Shown: positions 46,426 through 58,875 of the stretch, one piece after another
Layout of the letters: each line of letters opens with the position of its first letter
Numbering within the stretch: position 1 is the stretch's first letter
Assembly: GCA_031841125.1 (NCBI GenBank)
Contig: CM063109.1
Span: forward strand, 67,834,914-67,898,913
Reading direction: 5' to 3'
Length of the DNA: 64,000 nucleotides
From: Acanthococcus lagerstroemiae
Lineage: Eukaryota; Arthropoda; Insecta; Hemiptera; Eriococcidae
Position numbers and translations under genes: made by a program
The notes under the pieces: model-generated
The model's input: the letters and a program-made list of their open reading frames with translations, nothing else
Told to the model about the DNA's origin: nothing
Database searches by the model: none

Positions 46426-48668
46426 ATGCAGTTTGCTGGAGAAAGTTGCTCAAGCTATTTGAAATATTACAAAACCTTGGATAAAACTGATTTTGAGGGT
46501 ACCTTCAGCCTCCTGAGGTGCTTGGGAACACTCGAATTTTCGATTTCGGCTCGCCAGGAATTGTTTGCTTTGTTATATCTAATTGTGCTGGTCATTAATA
46601 GTGGTCATTGGAGTATAGATCGCCAGTTACGTACGACTGTTCGTTGTAAGTCCGCGGCGGACTTGGACTTGGGTGCCGCCAGCGATACAACTTCACAATG
46701 TTGTGTCAGAAACAGCAAACGTAAAAACTGACGCTGTATAGGTATATGAGTTAACCTACAGTAGGTAAGTATGTATATCTGTGGATGCAAACACACCCAC
46801 GCCGAGTTCTGTCTGACACAAATACCTACGTTATCGTATAAATATCTATAGACCTATGAATCATAAATATTTCGAATACAAATATGTATTCCCGGCTGAT
46901 CGGTCGCGTAATCCGCACTGCAGTTTGACTCCGTGTAATTGTATCTCTTCAGAAACACGTTCGGTGTTCGCTATACGACTCTGCGATATACTGCAAACCA
47001 GGCATTCGATAATTCGCCCCTGATTGCCTGATTTGTAAAATACCGGTTTTACATAAATACCCGATTGATAATTAACTTGCATTGTAAGCTCGTTTAGCTG
47101 CCGGCTTATTGCAAGAAAATTTTCGTTGTTTCATTTTTCGCGTACGTTAAAACGAATTATACGAGATTTGGTTACCTTTGTTGTACGTCGGATTTTGGTT
47201 CCAGAATACTCCAGCCTATTCCTAAATGTTATGGGAGGAGGTGTGAAAGTATGCGACATCTCTTCCCTTCTTCCCTGTAGTCACAGGCCGGCCGTGCTAG
47301 CCTCAGCCCTTTTCGTTTTATTGGCAAAAGTGTAGCCTTCAGCAATGGCCGCGAAGTTCATTTATATTTTTATTCTGTTTTGATTGATTTTACCTGTTTC
47401 CGACGACAGTGAGAGTTGTAATTGGTTGAAGAAGCTGTAGTTTCGATATGTTATTTGCAATCTGCAATGACCAAATGAAGGCCAAGTTTGAAAATGTACC
47501 TAGTTGGATCATTCGAGAAGGAATGAAAGGTCAAAATATACTTTCTGGGAGAAAATGGCGTTGTCTGGCGCTCTAGTTGGCTATAATTGTCCTAGGGAGC
47601 TGGAAGCAAGTTCTCAACCCTAATATAGTTCGAGCTCGAGGATGAGCTTAATCGACCAAGGGAAGTCGTTTTTTTAAAATTGATTTTGTCTCACCAACCT
47701 TAAGTCCTGTTTCATTTTTGATAGCAGAGTAAAATTATTCTTTGAGATCTGTAAGTTTGGTAGTTATCGTTTTTTATGGCTATTTTGAAAAGTAAGAAGA
47801 AGATTATTTTACTACCGCCTATTACCTATCTCGATAACTGAAGGAGTTACAAAAATTGTAAGTTGTGCAGTTCGACAGTTTTATTGACGTTTCTTTATTA
47901 CAATTTTAAAATTAGTGAAGTCCCTTCAATATTAAAAGCAGGTAGTTCAGTTCTGTAAATTTCTGTTATCTCCTAAATGTACTTAATACTCATTGATTAG
48001 TTTCGAGAAAATTCCGAATTTAAGTGAATGAGGCTCGCAATGACGTTATTTCTCAAATTTTGAAGATGTGTAGTAGCCCCTTCAATTTCTAGAGTAGGCT
48101 ATACTTATACATAATGTTGTTCGTTCTTCTCATCGAGTATTGTCGTCTTACCGGCATTGCATATACTCTACAGAGTAACTTTACTTATAACTCAAATTAA
48201 GATTGATAACCTATTCACTGTAACTGTATGGTCATTACTTATCTGATACGGATTTACACTCAGCTGCGTTGTAGAGAGCCGCACCTTTCATACCTTTATT
48301 CCTTCGGTCGTGAGGAAATAGGTGGCCCTCTCTTTGTATTGTACCTGCCCCATGCACTAATCGTGGATTTTTTAAAATCAAAACTGAAAAAGCCTCGTGT
48401 AGACTTTTGCTTTACTTTTTGTACTCGTAAATTTGGTGAATTTCCTCGGAAATAGGATTACCAGAGGTACTCTTAGAGTATGTGTACTACTTCAGCATGC
48501 GACTGTGAAGTACTCGATTTTTCACTCTAAGAACTCTCAAATACTCTCCCAAATTTCAGCTCATTTTACTAAATAAGAAAGTATAAACAGAAAAAAGAAC
48601 TGAGATGTTCCAGCTCCAGCATTCAGTCATCCAACTGTAATATTTCATCATTATTTCTCAGTTTCTCA
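46426..48668. other. Unique stretch, nothing certain
   Basis: A 101-codon plus-strand frame at 46426-46731 is not recognised: aromatic N-terminus, hydrophobic stretch near residues 41-58, polar C-terminus. CpG-rich sequence lies at 46600-47340. No splice or promoter signal convinces. Confidence 0.35.
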
Positions 48669-48676
48669 CCTCCGAT

Positions 48677-48938
48677 CAGTGCCATATTTACCAGTGGGCC
48701 CAAAGCGGCAAAATTCTCAGGATATGAAGGGGCGGAAAAATTTTGAAAAAAAAAAAGAAAAAAAGGGGAGAAAAGGAAAAATCCTATAATATAAGCTTAA
48801 GAAAGAATTTGTAACGTGAAAACATAAAATGAACGAATGAATAAAAAAAGTAATGCAAGAAAATGTGACTTGTGTAATGTGTAAGGCGGCAATGTTTTCT
48901 GGGCCTAGGGCAGCATCTCGGATAAGTCCGGCCCTCTG
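48677..48938. mobile_element. hAT-like MITE with 8-bp TSD
   Basis: Left end CAGTGCCATATTTACC; right end GATAAGTCCGGCCCTCTG, loosely its inverse. Perfect 8-bp direct repeats CCTCCGAT flank it (48669-48676 and 48939-48946). The interior contains GGGCCCAAAGCGGC and, inverted, GGCGGC and GGGCCTAGGGCAGC. An open frame over this region is an artefact of the element. Confidence 0.8.
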
Positions 48939-48946
48939 CCTCCGAT

Positions 48947-50505
48947 CTCTCAACTCCAATTGCAAATGGTTGTGACTTCTATTAGACACGTCGAAGAAAA
49001 TGAGCTTTAAGTAATTTACCTTAGGCCCTTTTTTACTGGGCATATCTAAAATGAGTTATGAAAGTTTTTAATTGGAAGAGCAATTTAATGAAACGCTAAA
49101 AAACTGCAAACCTGAACTTTTTAGTTTTAAATTTAAAAAGGAATACTTGCTTTTTTCTTGACTGTTTTTTTCTTATCGATTTTTCTGAAAACCATTAAAA
49201 AGATTAGGTTAAATTTACAAAAATCTGCATGTTTTCAATGTTAGTGAAATTTTTAGGACTTTTTAATTTTAATTCTTTTTTGATCGAATACTTTTTCTTT
49301 TTCCTATGTTTCTGTTTTCTTTTAAAATACTATATATTTTATTCAAGAAAATTTATTTAGTTTTTAGTTAAACAATATTTTTTACATTTAATAAGAAACA
49401 GCATACTAAAATATAAAAAATGCACATATTTAAAACGAAAAATATATTTTTTTTCTAAAACAAAAAAATAATTATTTTCTTTTTCTTCCACCCATGACAG
49501 GATCTGTTAGGTGGGGGCGACTGTAGAATGCGGCAATGAACTACGAGTGTCGTGAGCGAAAATTTCTTGATTCTATTTTAAATACTTTAAAATTGAATTT
49601 GCTTTTTTTACTTTTATTCATTTTGGTAACCTTCCTCCGGAAAACTGACTGACGAGAGATGCTGCAAAATAGCCATTTTTGAAATCTCTTAATCTCCCAG
49701 GAGCTGGGCGACAGAGGAAGGGGATACAAAACTTTGGAAAATTCACCATTTAGTCGGAAATCTGGACAATTCTTTGACTTTCTCTTTTTCATTTTTGTTG
49801 CTTAAATGAAAAAATCTTTGTATTATTGAGTACAAGTTTCTTAAAAATCAAAGACGGCAAAAATGGCTAAGCTTTTCTTCTTTTTTTTCCTTCATATTTT
49901 AAAAGGACAATTTTTACACCAAGTCCACATTTTTTGTCAAGTTTTCGTTCGGTTACAGCCCATTTAGTCCAAATTTTGAACATTAGTCGAAAAGATCTGA
50001 AAATCGTTATTTTTTTGCATGCATGGAAAATTTTGTCACAGAGTCCGGATTTCTGACATATTTTCAGCCTCCCGCATACCGACAGAGCACCCATCGTCCC
50101 TGTGAAACGATACCTAATAGACTACAGAAGGCTTTTTAAACAAAATGGTGCTTGCGCGTAAATTGCCGTCGATTCCTCAATATGTTGAGATAACGCACAG
50201 AGATAAAAGCCTTTTGAGGAAACAATACTTGATTAATAAAAAATCAAGTAATCACCAATCAGTACTGAAAATCAATTTTCAGAACCAGATTACATCATTT
50301 TAGTCAATTTTGAGGCATGAGTACTTGATAATTGAAGAAAAAATGTTTTTGGCTTCAATTCCACAATGAAGTAACAATGATTACCAAACTTACTGGAATA
50401 ACTTTTTGAGTAGTGACCTAAACTCTTAAATCTCATCGCAGCCCCTCCCCCTCAACTTTGGGTGCTAAAAACTGAAATTTTCTCTGATTGTCGTGGCAAT
50501 CTACG
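48947..50505. other. Strongly AT-rich stretch, nothing recognised
   Basis: The core at about 49080-49480 consists largely of A/T words (TTTTTAGTTTTAAATTTAAA). No element end or coding domain. Confidence 0.45.
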
Positions 50506-50515
50506 ACGATGAGGA

Positions 50516-50556
50516 TATCAGTCTTACGACCGGTTTGATGCAGCTCTCTATTTTCC
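50516..50556 (+). repeat. Possible retroelement motif
   Basis: ATCAGTCTTACGACCGGTTT is followed by GATGCAGCTCTCT. I recall this kind of motif from dispersed retroelements in many arthropods, but there is no second copy here and the limits are unknown. Confidence 0.35.
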
Positions 50557-52890
50557 CCAATCTTTCTTTTTAAAACTTTCCGATGATAATAGAGAGCTTT
50601 TTACGTCCGGGGAAACTATATACCTGTTGGAGCCTCATTAGCAGTAATTAATATTTGGTAAAGCTACATTTCCTGGAAAGAGATACAGTGGTTTTTCATT
50701 GCTTTCAACAGGGTCTATCTGTCGGAGTTTGCCTTCTCTTAGAGGCTTTTTATCGCGATTTTAACAAAACTTAACCTCACAGAGGATTTTTTAGTTTTTT
50801 ATTTTTACGCTTAAGCCTCCATACCACGGCAAGGTATCACCCAAGACTACAACAGAATTCTCGAACCGGTTGTAAAATCACCACAGTGACAGTACATAAG
50901 GTGACGCCTACGAAGCTACAGTTACCGATTTTGCGTCACCTCTAGTCAATCGAGAAAAGTTTCGAATCATCCGGTACAACCGGCGATTTTTATGTTGTAA
51001 AGCGCTGCAGCGGCAACCCTGGTGGATGTATTTGGTCAAAATGTTGCATTAAATATGAACTGAATAGAAGTAATAATTCCATCAAGATTCGTCAAAATCG
51101 ATACAGTTTCTAATTTTCATATTTCTTGTCTGCCATGTAGTCATTTTGAAATTTGTCGTTTTTATTTTCGGCATGAGTGTCGGCCTTTTGGATTTCATAT
51201 CAAGAAATGAAGTTCTTAATTGTTATCTCTAGTACAAGGCCGTAGGTATCCTGCTTTTTACATGTAGCGGTGAAGGGCAGGTAAAATTTTTGAGGGGATA
51301 GTTTTAGCTCCCCTAACAAAAAATCTGTGATTACACTACCTCCGAGAGAGACCTCCTTGGTCGCAGACCAGTAATAAAGTGCTTGTCTCAAGTCGCAGTC
51401 TGTTTACGTTTCAAAGGCTTCCCGCGTTAACAAACAGTCGAAATTGAAAAGGCTTTCTGACTTCACACTTGACTGATCACAGAGCCAACACCTTCATTCA
51501 TTCATTCCAACTCTACATAACCCCCGGCCGAACGTGTGAAATATTCAACTTCCTTCTTCCCCGGTTCTCACCGATTCGAATCATGAATCATAACCGAGTA
51601 CACCGAGGCTGACCAAACGACATCATTTCGTCGAAACGAACCACATTTACATCTTTGTTCACTTATACGAGCCTGTGCGAGAGACTTAGAAAGAAGAAGA
51701 AAAAACTTACATACAGAATCCCTACTGCATAAAGATTTCGAACTCAATGGTAAGTCAGATTAAATAATTAATCAAAGGTACGCTGTTATAGTTTAGGTTT
51801 ATTGTTGCTACTTTGGCGGATGAAAACTAAAACTCCGGGTAACGAGTCCATCACTCATTTTTTTTTTTTTGGCTTTATTATCGCACATCGAAAGGAAGCG
51901 CATACACCGTTCCAAAAAGCTTTTCTTTCGAAGTTCATTGAAAACAGTGTATACCTATAACAAATATCTATCTTTTATCTTTTACTTTGTTGATCATTGT
52001 ATTTTGCTTCATCTATTTCTGTTTTGGCTTCTTTTTTCTTCTTCTTCTTCTTCACTTCGCGATTATACGTCATCAATGGGTGTCTATTGTGTAACGCGCG
52101 CGTTATAATAACGCTGGCTAACTTCTATTCGCTTAATTGGTTTTTCCACTTACAATGTTCACTTTTCAACGATTAAACAGCCGGCGATAATTTATAACCG
52201 TGCACGAATCGACCCGTTTATTGCCGGCGTCTTATTGATGAAATCCCGAGTAGACGGTCTTCGGCCTATGCACGGTGCAGTGGCAATGCCAACTAACGGG
52301 TAACGGGTTCTGGCTTCTAGCTTCTGGCGGGATGCACTGTGACTCGGTGGTGGCCGTTGTCGCTGTCGCACCAAACGAAAAAATCAGTTCGCTGTCTAAA
52401 TAAGTGGACCAATACCTACACCAAGGACCTACACACATGTAGATTCGAAAAAACAACAGCACATAGAGGAAATAATTCCCCGCAGAGCTGAATTTCGACA
52501 CAGAGGGGTTAGATGTTCTCTCAGGAAGCTGAATATATAACCCAAAATCAGTTTTCACCAAGAATCTCGGAAAATATCAACTATACGAAAAATTTGTTGA
52601 ATTTTCATTTTATTGGTCTCGCCGATGAAGATACACTCCCCCATAACTGTGCATCCCTATCTACCAATTTCTGAAATCGTCTTCGCTCTCTCTATCCTTG
52701 GATCTCATACTTTAAAATTTTTATTTGTGTGTGTTGTTCAGTATCGAAAGTGACATTGCTATTACGTCCTTTGAAACATCCATTAGTATATACGAATGGT
52801 CAAATCTAGATACCGGCCGGAGAGATTTCAAAGACACAGAATTTGATTTTGGTGTTTCTTCCGCTGTAACCTCAAAATAGTTAGTGGTAC
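50557..52890. other. Unique stretch; CpG-rich 51480-52400
   Basis: No element ends. A (TTC)n microsatellite lies at about 52030-52053. The part at 51480-52400 is CpG-rich and non-repetitive and might be regulatory. No coding exon is recognised. Confidence 0.35.
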
Positions 52891-52899
52891 CTACTAAAG

Positions 52900-54360
52900 A
52901 GGTGGGGACTCCTTGGGGGGGGGGGGGAATGCAACCTGGATGTCATATCATATAGGTATCAAGGGTCATTGAACTAATATCTGATAATGATTTGACCCCC
53001 ATTTCAAAATTGTAACCAGCCCCCACTCATGTTGGTACACAGGGTAGATTTGAATATTTTACCTTACAGAGATTTGAATATTTTATCTCCCAGGTTCCTA
53101 CACAGATGCGGACTGAAACTAAAAAAAAAAAAATGGAAAATGAAATCCCCAATTTTGATATACTTGACACCGAGTGTAAATTTTAATAGTTCATATTTCA
53201 GCCCGTTGTGGATTAATATGGATGGCGGCTGAGACCTGAACAATCTTAAAAATGAAATCCTCAACTTCATAAGCCCTAATTTTTATATACATATTTGATT
53301 TATCAAGTGGCAGTACTTCGGTGATGTCCCCTTCTGGGCTGAAGGCGGGCAGAAACTAACCTCAAAATGGATTTAACACACCCAGAAATCATTAAAACCG
53401 ATTTTTACACTTTTTTATGCATTTTTATGTCCTTGCATTCATTGGACGATGATGATAGAAGTTCACTTTTTACCAAAATTCAAGATGAGGACACTGACCT
53501 TGAAATTTTTTTCTTTGTAAAAGTACAGATAAGTACTCACTTGGTACACTAATGAGAACAATTTTGTTTTTAAGTCAAACCCATGTTTTTAAACAAACTC
53601 GTTTTCTAACATTTTTTTAAAGCAAAACTGGAATTTTTTAAATGGGAAATTCCATGTTAAACTTCAACCCCTGTGCGCAACCCCTAAATATTCTTCAATT
53701 CCAAAACAATATAGGCTGGGAAGTTTCTACATTTACTGAAACACATTAAACTCTGAGGAGTACAACTTTTCGAGAAAAAAAAAACTTTTTTTGGACCACC
53801 TTACTGTGAAGGTATGGGTGCTTGAAATTATTTTTTAAAAAAATGTATAATCATTGAATACGTTGCAAAGGTCCCCGAATTAATTATTTCAAAATTATGG
53901 TACCTGTGAGAGGACGGAGTCTTACAATTTAAGAAAATTCAGTATGGATGACGTTTTATATAGGTTCCAAGGATCGCTGAATTCATTTCTGAAAACGATT
54001 GAACCTACTCCTCCTTTAAAATTATTGTACCTGTATTTAAAGAAATGCAATATACTCGTAGATGATGTTCTATAGGTTCTAAGGATCGCTGAATTCATTT
54101 TAAGGAGTTAACCTCTCTCCCTTCAAAATTGTGGCATCTGGAGGACGGGTGAACTAAAACTGAAGAGTTAGCGAGTATAACATGAAAGTCAGTAGCCAAG
54201 TTCTGAGGAGCGCTGAATTTACAATGAACAGACCGTTACAAATGAAGTGAAGTGGGAGCCGATATCGTGTAAGTTAGTAACCCGCCACGGTTAGATTTTT
54301 CACTCATAATTTTTATTTAAGGCTAGTATTAGTGTCTAAAAAGAATTCAGCGCTCCTCAA
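52900..54360. repeat. Divergent tandem array, roughly 110-bp units
   Basis: The phrase TATAGGTTCCAAGGATCGCTGAATTCATT occurs in variants near 53957, 54070 and 54190, with an earlier relative near 52956 (TATAGGTATCAAGGGTCATT) and an inverted one near 54345 (AATTCAGCGCTCCTCAAAAT). Between them CAAAATTNTGGTACCTG-like words recur. The middle (53200-53850) is too diverged to place units. Confidence 0.65.
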
Positions 54361-54499
54361 AATCTAGCTACCGACATTCGTTTTATATTTGTCGATCTTT
54401 ATTTTGAGCTTTCCTCCCCCGTTACCGGATGCCAAAATTCTGCGAAGTAAAAGGGTCAAATTTTTATCATAAATGAGTTTAGAAATTCTTGAAACCTCA

Positions 54500-55084
54500 C
54501 TTGGTGGAGCGCATGGCGATACACGCATGCCACCTTGGCTACTTGGCTACACAGACACCACATCCCTGGCTCTGGAAACTACCCTTTCGAGTATCGCATC
54601 AGTGAGGGGTGAGTGAAGAGAGGCAGCGCGTCCGGCCGTGGGGGACCTGAAATTTCCAGGCGAGCGCTCTGGGAGTGCGGACCTCGGTCAGTAGGGAACC
54701 CCATGGTGGCCCTGGTAGGACGCGCGCACCGTTCCGGCACGTAGAAATGAGGGCTCGGGCCCGGCCCCAAGGCGTCCCTTCGGTCACTGATGCGATACTC
54801 GAAAGGGTAGTTCCTGTGGCCGGGGGTGCGTTGTCATAGGGGCCAGTCTGCAATGCATGCATCGCCATACGTCCCACCACACCATCGCATCAGTGGACAG
54901 GGACGCACTGAGACTGGCCTTGGCCTCCATTTCGCCTCTCCACTTCGGATTCGCTATGACGTGCCAGGGCCACTATGGGACACCCTACTGACTAAGGCAA
55001 CGCTCACCCAGAATGAATCTGGAATTCGGGTGCACCACAGCCGGAAGAGCTTCTTTTCTTCGCCCCTCACCTCCTCAGGGATCC
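54500..55084 (+). repeat. R repeat copy, split by another R copy
   Basis: The left part (54500-54604) runs from CTTGGTGGAGCGCATGGCG to GTATCGCATCAGTG. The right part (54884-55084) resumes with ATCGCATCAGTGGACAGGG and continues to CCCCTCACCTCCTCAG. The interrupting piece is an R copy in opposite orientation. Confidence 0.8.
54605..54883 (-). mobile_element. R repeat inserted in R, 12-bp TSD
   Basis: A 279-bp unit runs from AGGGGTGAGTGAAGAG to CATACGTCCCACCACACC. A perfect 12-bp direct repeat ATCGCATCAGTG flanks it (54593-54604 and 54884-54895), which defines the element's ends. There are no matching terminal inverted repeats, and duplication lengths of 12-14 bp (here and at 2875-2981) fit retroposition. 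It has no poly-A tail. The constant terminus across copies is CCCACCACACC. The minus-strand frames over it (54579-54770 and 54599-54880) are repeat-borne and probably not a protein gene. The source of its mobility is unknown. Confidence 0.8.
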
Positions 55085-55319
55085 TTACAACCTATGAAAC
55101 GACATCCATCGCATTACATGTATATATTTTCAAGTTCCTGTTTCATCAGATGCCACAATTTTGAAATAGAGTTTTTTTTGCTCGTTTCCGGAAACTTCGA
55201 AGTTGAAACTGTTATTGGACAACAAAATTTCTGCTTTGGAGCTCAAGTTACTTCCCTCGAAAAGTCACGCTACGGGCTTGTAAACTTCAGGAAACATGAA
55301 TTCTATTGAAATTCACTGA

Positions 55320-55640
55320 AACTCTTTAAGCTTCTTCGAGACATATTAAGGCCAATTTGAAACTCACGGGAACTGATTATGACTCCTCAAGTCACTATTA
55401 AGACTCGGCAGAACTCGAGAAGTTTTTGTTTTAACTCATTCAGAAGATCATTAAAATTGTGTCCAGACTTACTAGGACTGCCACCGACTATTTAAAACGT
55501 ATCGAAGCTCGTTGAAACTCACAAAGACCTGGAAAAACGCTGTACTGTCTGTCAAGGCCTATAAAGCGAAGAGTCACGACAATTCATTACCCAAAATCTC
55601 AATGAGACACATTGAGACTTTATCTAAAATTCACAAAATG
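55320..55640. repeat. Degenerate GAAACTC/AAGACTC field
   Basis: Irregular repeats of TTGAAACTC, TTAAGACTCG and CATTGAGAC words, similar in style to 38990-39545 and 40590-40790. Confidence 0.5.
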
Positions 55641-55689
55641 TCTGTTAAAAACTGTCGGTAACCCATTGTCAAACAATTTTTGAAAATAA

Positions 55690-55850
55690 TACCCGATGTG
55701 CAAAAACCCGCCAGTTACCCGCGGAAAAGTTACCCTTTTGTAACCCTTCTATTACCCGGATAACGGAAGAGTTTCCGAGGGTAACTGACGAGTAATTACA
55801 GGGCTACATGGGTAACTGGTAACCCTCTAGGCACCCGCCGATAATCTCTC
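55690..55850. repeat. Irregular GTTACCC/GGTAAC cluster
   Basis: GTTACCC-like words occur on both orientations (near 55714, 55728, 55749 and inverted 55783, 55810, 55818). Together they could fold into several alternative hairpins. Confidence 0.5.
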
Positions 55851-56484
55851 GGGATTGGCAGGACACTTTCTATATGCGATAAATGTAAACATCTTTCAAT
55901 AAATCATTCAAACACTAATCAAGAATCGTTAAGACTCGGTTAAGAATAATCAAGTCTAAATTGAAGATTCAATTTTCAGGTGGTATTTGGAGGACACTCC
56001 CCAAAGTCTTTTTTTCACAAAATTTATAAAAATGATCCTAAAAATTGAAAAAATGTTGCTTGCTTACCTTGCAAATGAATACCGGGTTCCCATTGATATG
56101 TATTTTTCATTTGAAATTCATAATAATATGAAAAGGGTATTTTTGGAAGGCAGTGAACGGGTGTATCCACCACTGTTATACATTTCAATTCGTTCTAGTA
56201 AAATACCTTTTTTTGTCCTTTGATTCAGCTTAGAAAGTCGAAGAGGTTTTGACTTTTTGCTCAATTTCTTTCATAACACTGAAGAGGTTCTTAGATAATT
56301 GAGGATCTTCTGAATCGTTTCTCCGGAAAAATCTTGATGCAGGGATCGGACTCTTTTTCCTTCTATAACGGTTGGAGAGACGATGTTATCAGTTTGTATG
56401 CAAGCTAAGAACATTACGTGTATGTATGGTAATAAATACAGATAATTACCAAGCTTGGGAACTTATTCATATTCAAGAGGGGTC

Positions 56485-56590
56485 CATTGGTGGAACGTAT
56501 GGCGGTGCACGCATGCCAAATTGGCTCCTCAGACACCGAAGCCCTGGCCCCGGAAACTACCCTTTCGAACATCGCATTAGTGACCAGAGG
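56485..56590 (+). repeat. Dispersed repeat R, partial copy
   Basis: CATTGGTGGAACGTATGGCG, CACGCATGCCAAATTGGCTC and CCTTTCGAACATCGCATTAG occur in family order. It stops where copies 1 and 2 also stop, just after the GCATCAGTGACC position. Confidence 0.75.
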
Positions 56591-56609
56591 GGGTAGGGGA
56601 TATTATCCA

Positions 56610-58760
56610 CAAAAGTTAGTCGGACTTCGTCATTCAATTTGCCTGTCCCAGGATTTCCATTTTCCAGGCCTACAAATTTAATCTAGCGGCTGGTACGTTA
56701 CATTAGTTCCCCACAGTGAGTTTTCTTTTTTCCCCGATATGCGAATTTATTTTAATCTTTCAACTCGTCCTTGCGAAGTAACGATACCACCACTAATATA
56801 CCGTTCCCCGACATTTGCCCGAGCTAATTTCCTCATTTTTTATTTCTAACGATAATTTCTCGCAGTAATTACCTCCACTCCGCAATTTCAATCAGAATCA
56901 TACATTTAGAAAACCATCAACTCGAACATATGTAACTCCAAATGAACGAACGTATGGTGATATACGAACTCATACCGTTTCCTATACACATTCTCTTTAG
57001 GCCATTCCGATAATAATAGTTCATTTAAAAATAAATGGCCTCAGGAAATCGCCGTGTGTTTTAATTGTACAACACTGTAGAAAATGACGTTCATTCGGCG
57101 TGCTCGTGCGCTTGTCGACGAGTCGACATTAAATAGCATTCATAGAATCGAGTTGTTTCGAATTGATTGACATGTCATCAGTGGAACTGGTTAATGACGC
57201 TTCGTTATAAATTATTTATTACTGAAATGCTCCAGCGGCGTGGCCATCGTCAACAAACGTATCAGCGGTTTCAATAGACAAGGAGAACTGATCGAAAGAT
57301 TTCATTTCACTTAGTCACATTTCAGTAAATTCGCTTGAAAATCATACTTGCAAGTATAAATGTTCGTCATAAGTTCGAGTCGTAGCCAGATATAAGGGAG
57401 GCTTTTGGCAGATAATCACCAATCACTTTTCACGTTTTCGCAGAAACTCTCCTGAAAATTAAATTCTATTGGCTTCACTTGAAAATGAGTCTTTTCCAAT
57501 CGTGATCTGGGAGGAGGTGTCTATGCAGTTCTGTCGAGAAGGGAAGGCCACTGGAGACGTTTGCCCCGGGCGCAGTCTTCACAACAGGGTTGAGGGATAC
57601 AAAGTGTCAACAAAAGCTAATAAAAATATGACAGAAATATCTTTCTTTGCGTAAAATTTAATAAAATAAGCTAAAATTTTCTCGTTCAATAAGAGCTTCA
57701 AGCTTACTCTGCCAACAACCAGCTTGACTCAAAACTGAACTAAAATACATAAAAGAGATGAAAATACAAGAAAAAAGATCGTGGAAATTTTTCTGATAAT
57801 TTTTACCTGATTTTCTGGTTTTGGTTCCAATTTTGAAAATAAGCGAGAGGAACATTGTCAATATATGGTAGATCGTGGGTTCGGCAAGGAGAAGCCCATT
57901 CTTTCTTCTCAGAGTAACGCGGTTAATGAGTTATTATGACTCACGTCAAGATGATTCAAGAAAATTCTTTTGTCATGTTGTAGAAAATTTTTGAACTGGA
58001 TTTTTCGCATAATTTTTTTTTTTGCCGGATACTCTGAACTCAGCCATATTGCAAATCGCATCCAGCAGCAGTGAATACTTGATTTTTTGACATGTGCAGC
58101 TACTCAAAGTTGTTGATTTTAAGCTTTTGTAGTAGTAAGTGCATATATGTAGTAGTCACATAACAATATCACATAGGCAGTACTCAGCAACGTAATTATT
58201 TTACGCATACATGATACAGGGTGCCTCAGCATTAATGGACTTCCATGCAACTAGGGGTGGAGCAAATTATTACTAGTGTGTGTACAATATTTTTTTGTAC
58301 CACGCGAACTAATGGCGGAGACATTTGATAAGAAGTATTTCTTCACTTCAATCACAAAACTTTTTTTCCTCAGATGTAAGGTCGATACAAAGTACGGTTT
58401 TGAGGAAATGATGGAGGATAGTTTTGCCAACTACTAAAAAAATTATTGAGGTGTGAGATCAATCAAATAGTGTAATCAGAGGACCAATTTAAGCAAGAAG
58501 TAAATTTACAAAAATTATATTCTTCAAAATTTTGTAAGAATTTGCCTGTTAATAGAGTGACGTTTTGTTAGTAAATTGTTCTCCGGACTGCCCCTTTCCA
58601 AATATCTACAATCCCTCTTCTCTTATCTCTGTTAGTTTTATAGTAAAGAATTATTTTATTTTTGATTATCTTTGTTTTGTGATCAGGGAAATTCTTTTTT
58701 CTTTTGATTTATCAGCAACAAAAAATGAACTGAAGAATAACCCATGCAGGCAAGCATTCG
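56610..58760. other. Unique stretch, nothing recognised
   Basis: Non-repetitive. A CpG-rich patch lies at 57050-57300. Short frames show no domain. Confidence 0.4.
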
Positions 58761-58765
58761 AAAAG

Positions 58766-58875
58766 GCAGTGGCGGATATAGGGGGGGGGGGGTCTGGTTG
58801 GCTGAATGGATAGCACGTTAGGCTCGGAATCCGGAGATCCCGGGTTTGAACCCACGTAGCTACTCGCCAGATTTC
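58766..58875 (+). repeat. tRNA-like sequence beside a hAT-type end
   Basis: CAGTGGCGGATATAGG (58767) followed by a G-run resembles the left end of the 10683 hAT-like family. Directly after it, TGGCTGAATGGATAGC matches an A-box, GGGTTTGAACCC matches a B-box, and TCTGG/CCAGA could pair as an acceptor stem. The anticodon arm pairs poorly; the loop would read CTCGGAA (anticodon position CGG) if the fold is right. It is more likely a tRNA-derived SINE head or tRNA pseudogene than a functional tRNA. Confidence 0.45.

Noticed and set aside
52029..52053. (TTC)n run as a functional tract
   Set aside because: A short microsatellite of a common kind, with nothing around it to suggest a role.
54579..54880. 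Two overlapping frames that look protein-like
   Set aside because: They lie entirely in the R repeat. The apparent coding quality comes from its GC-rich sequence and recurs in other copies with shifts.
58801..58872. Functional tRNA gene
   Set aside because: The anticodon stem and part of the T-stem do not pair, and the acceptor 3' side is displaced by extra bases.
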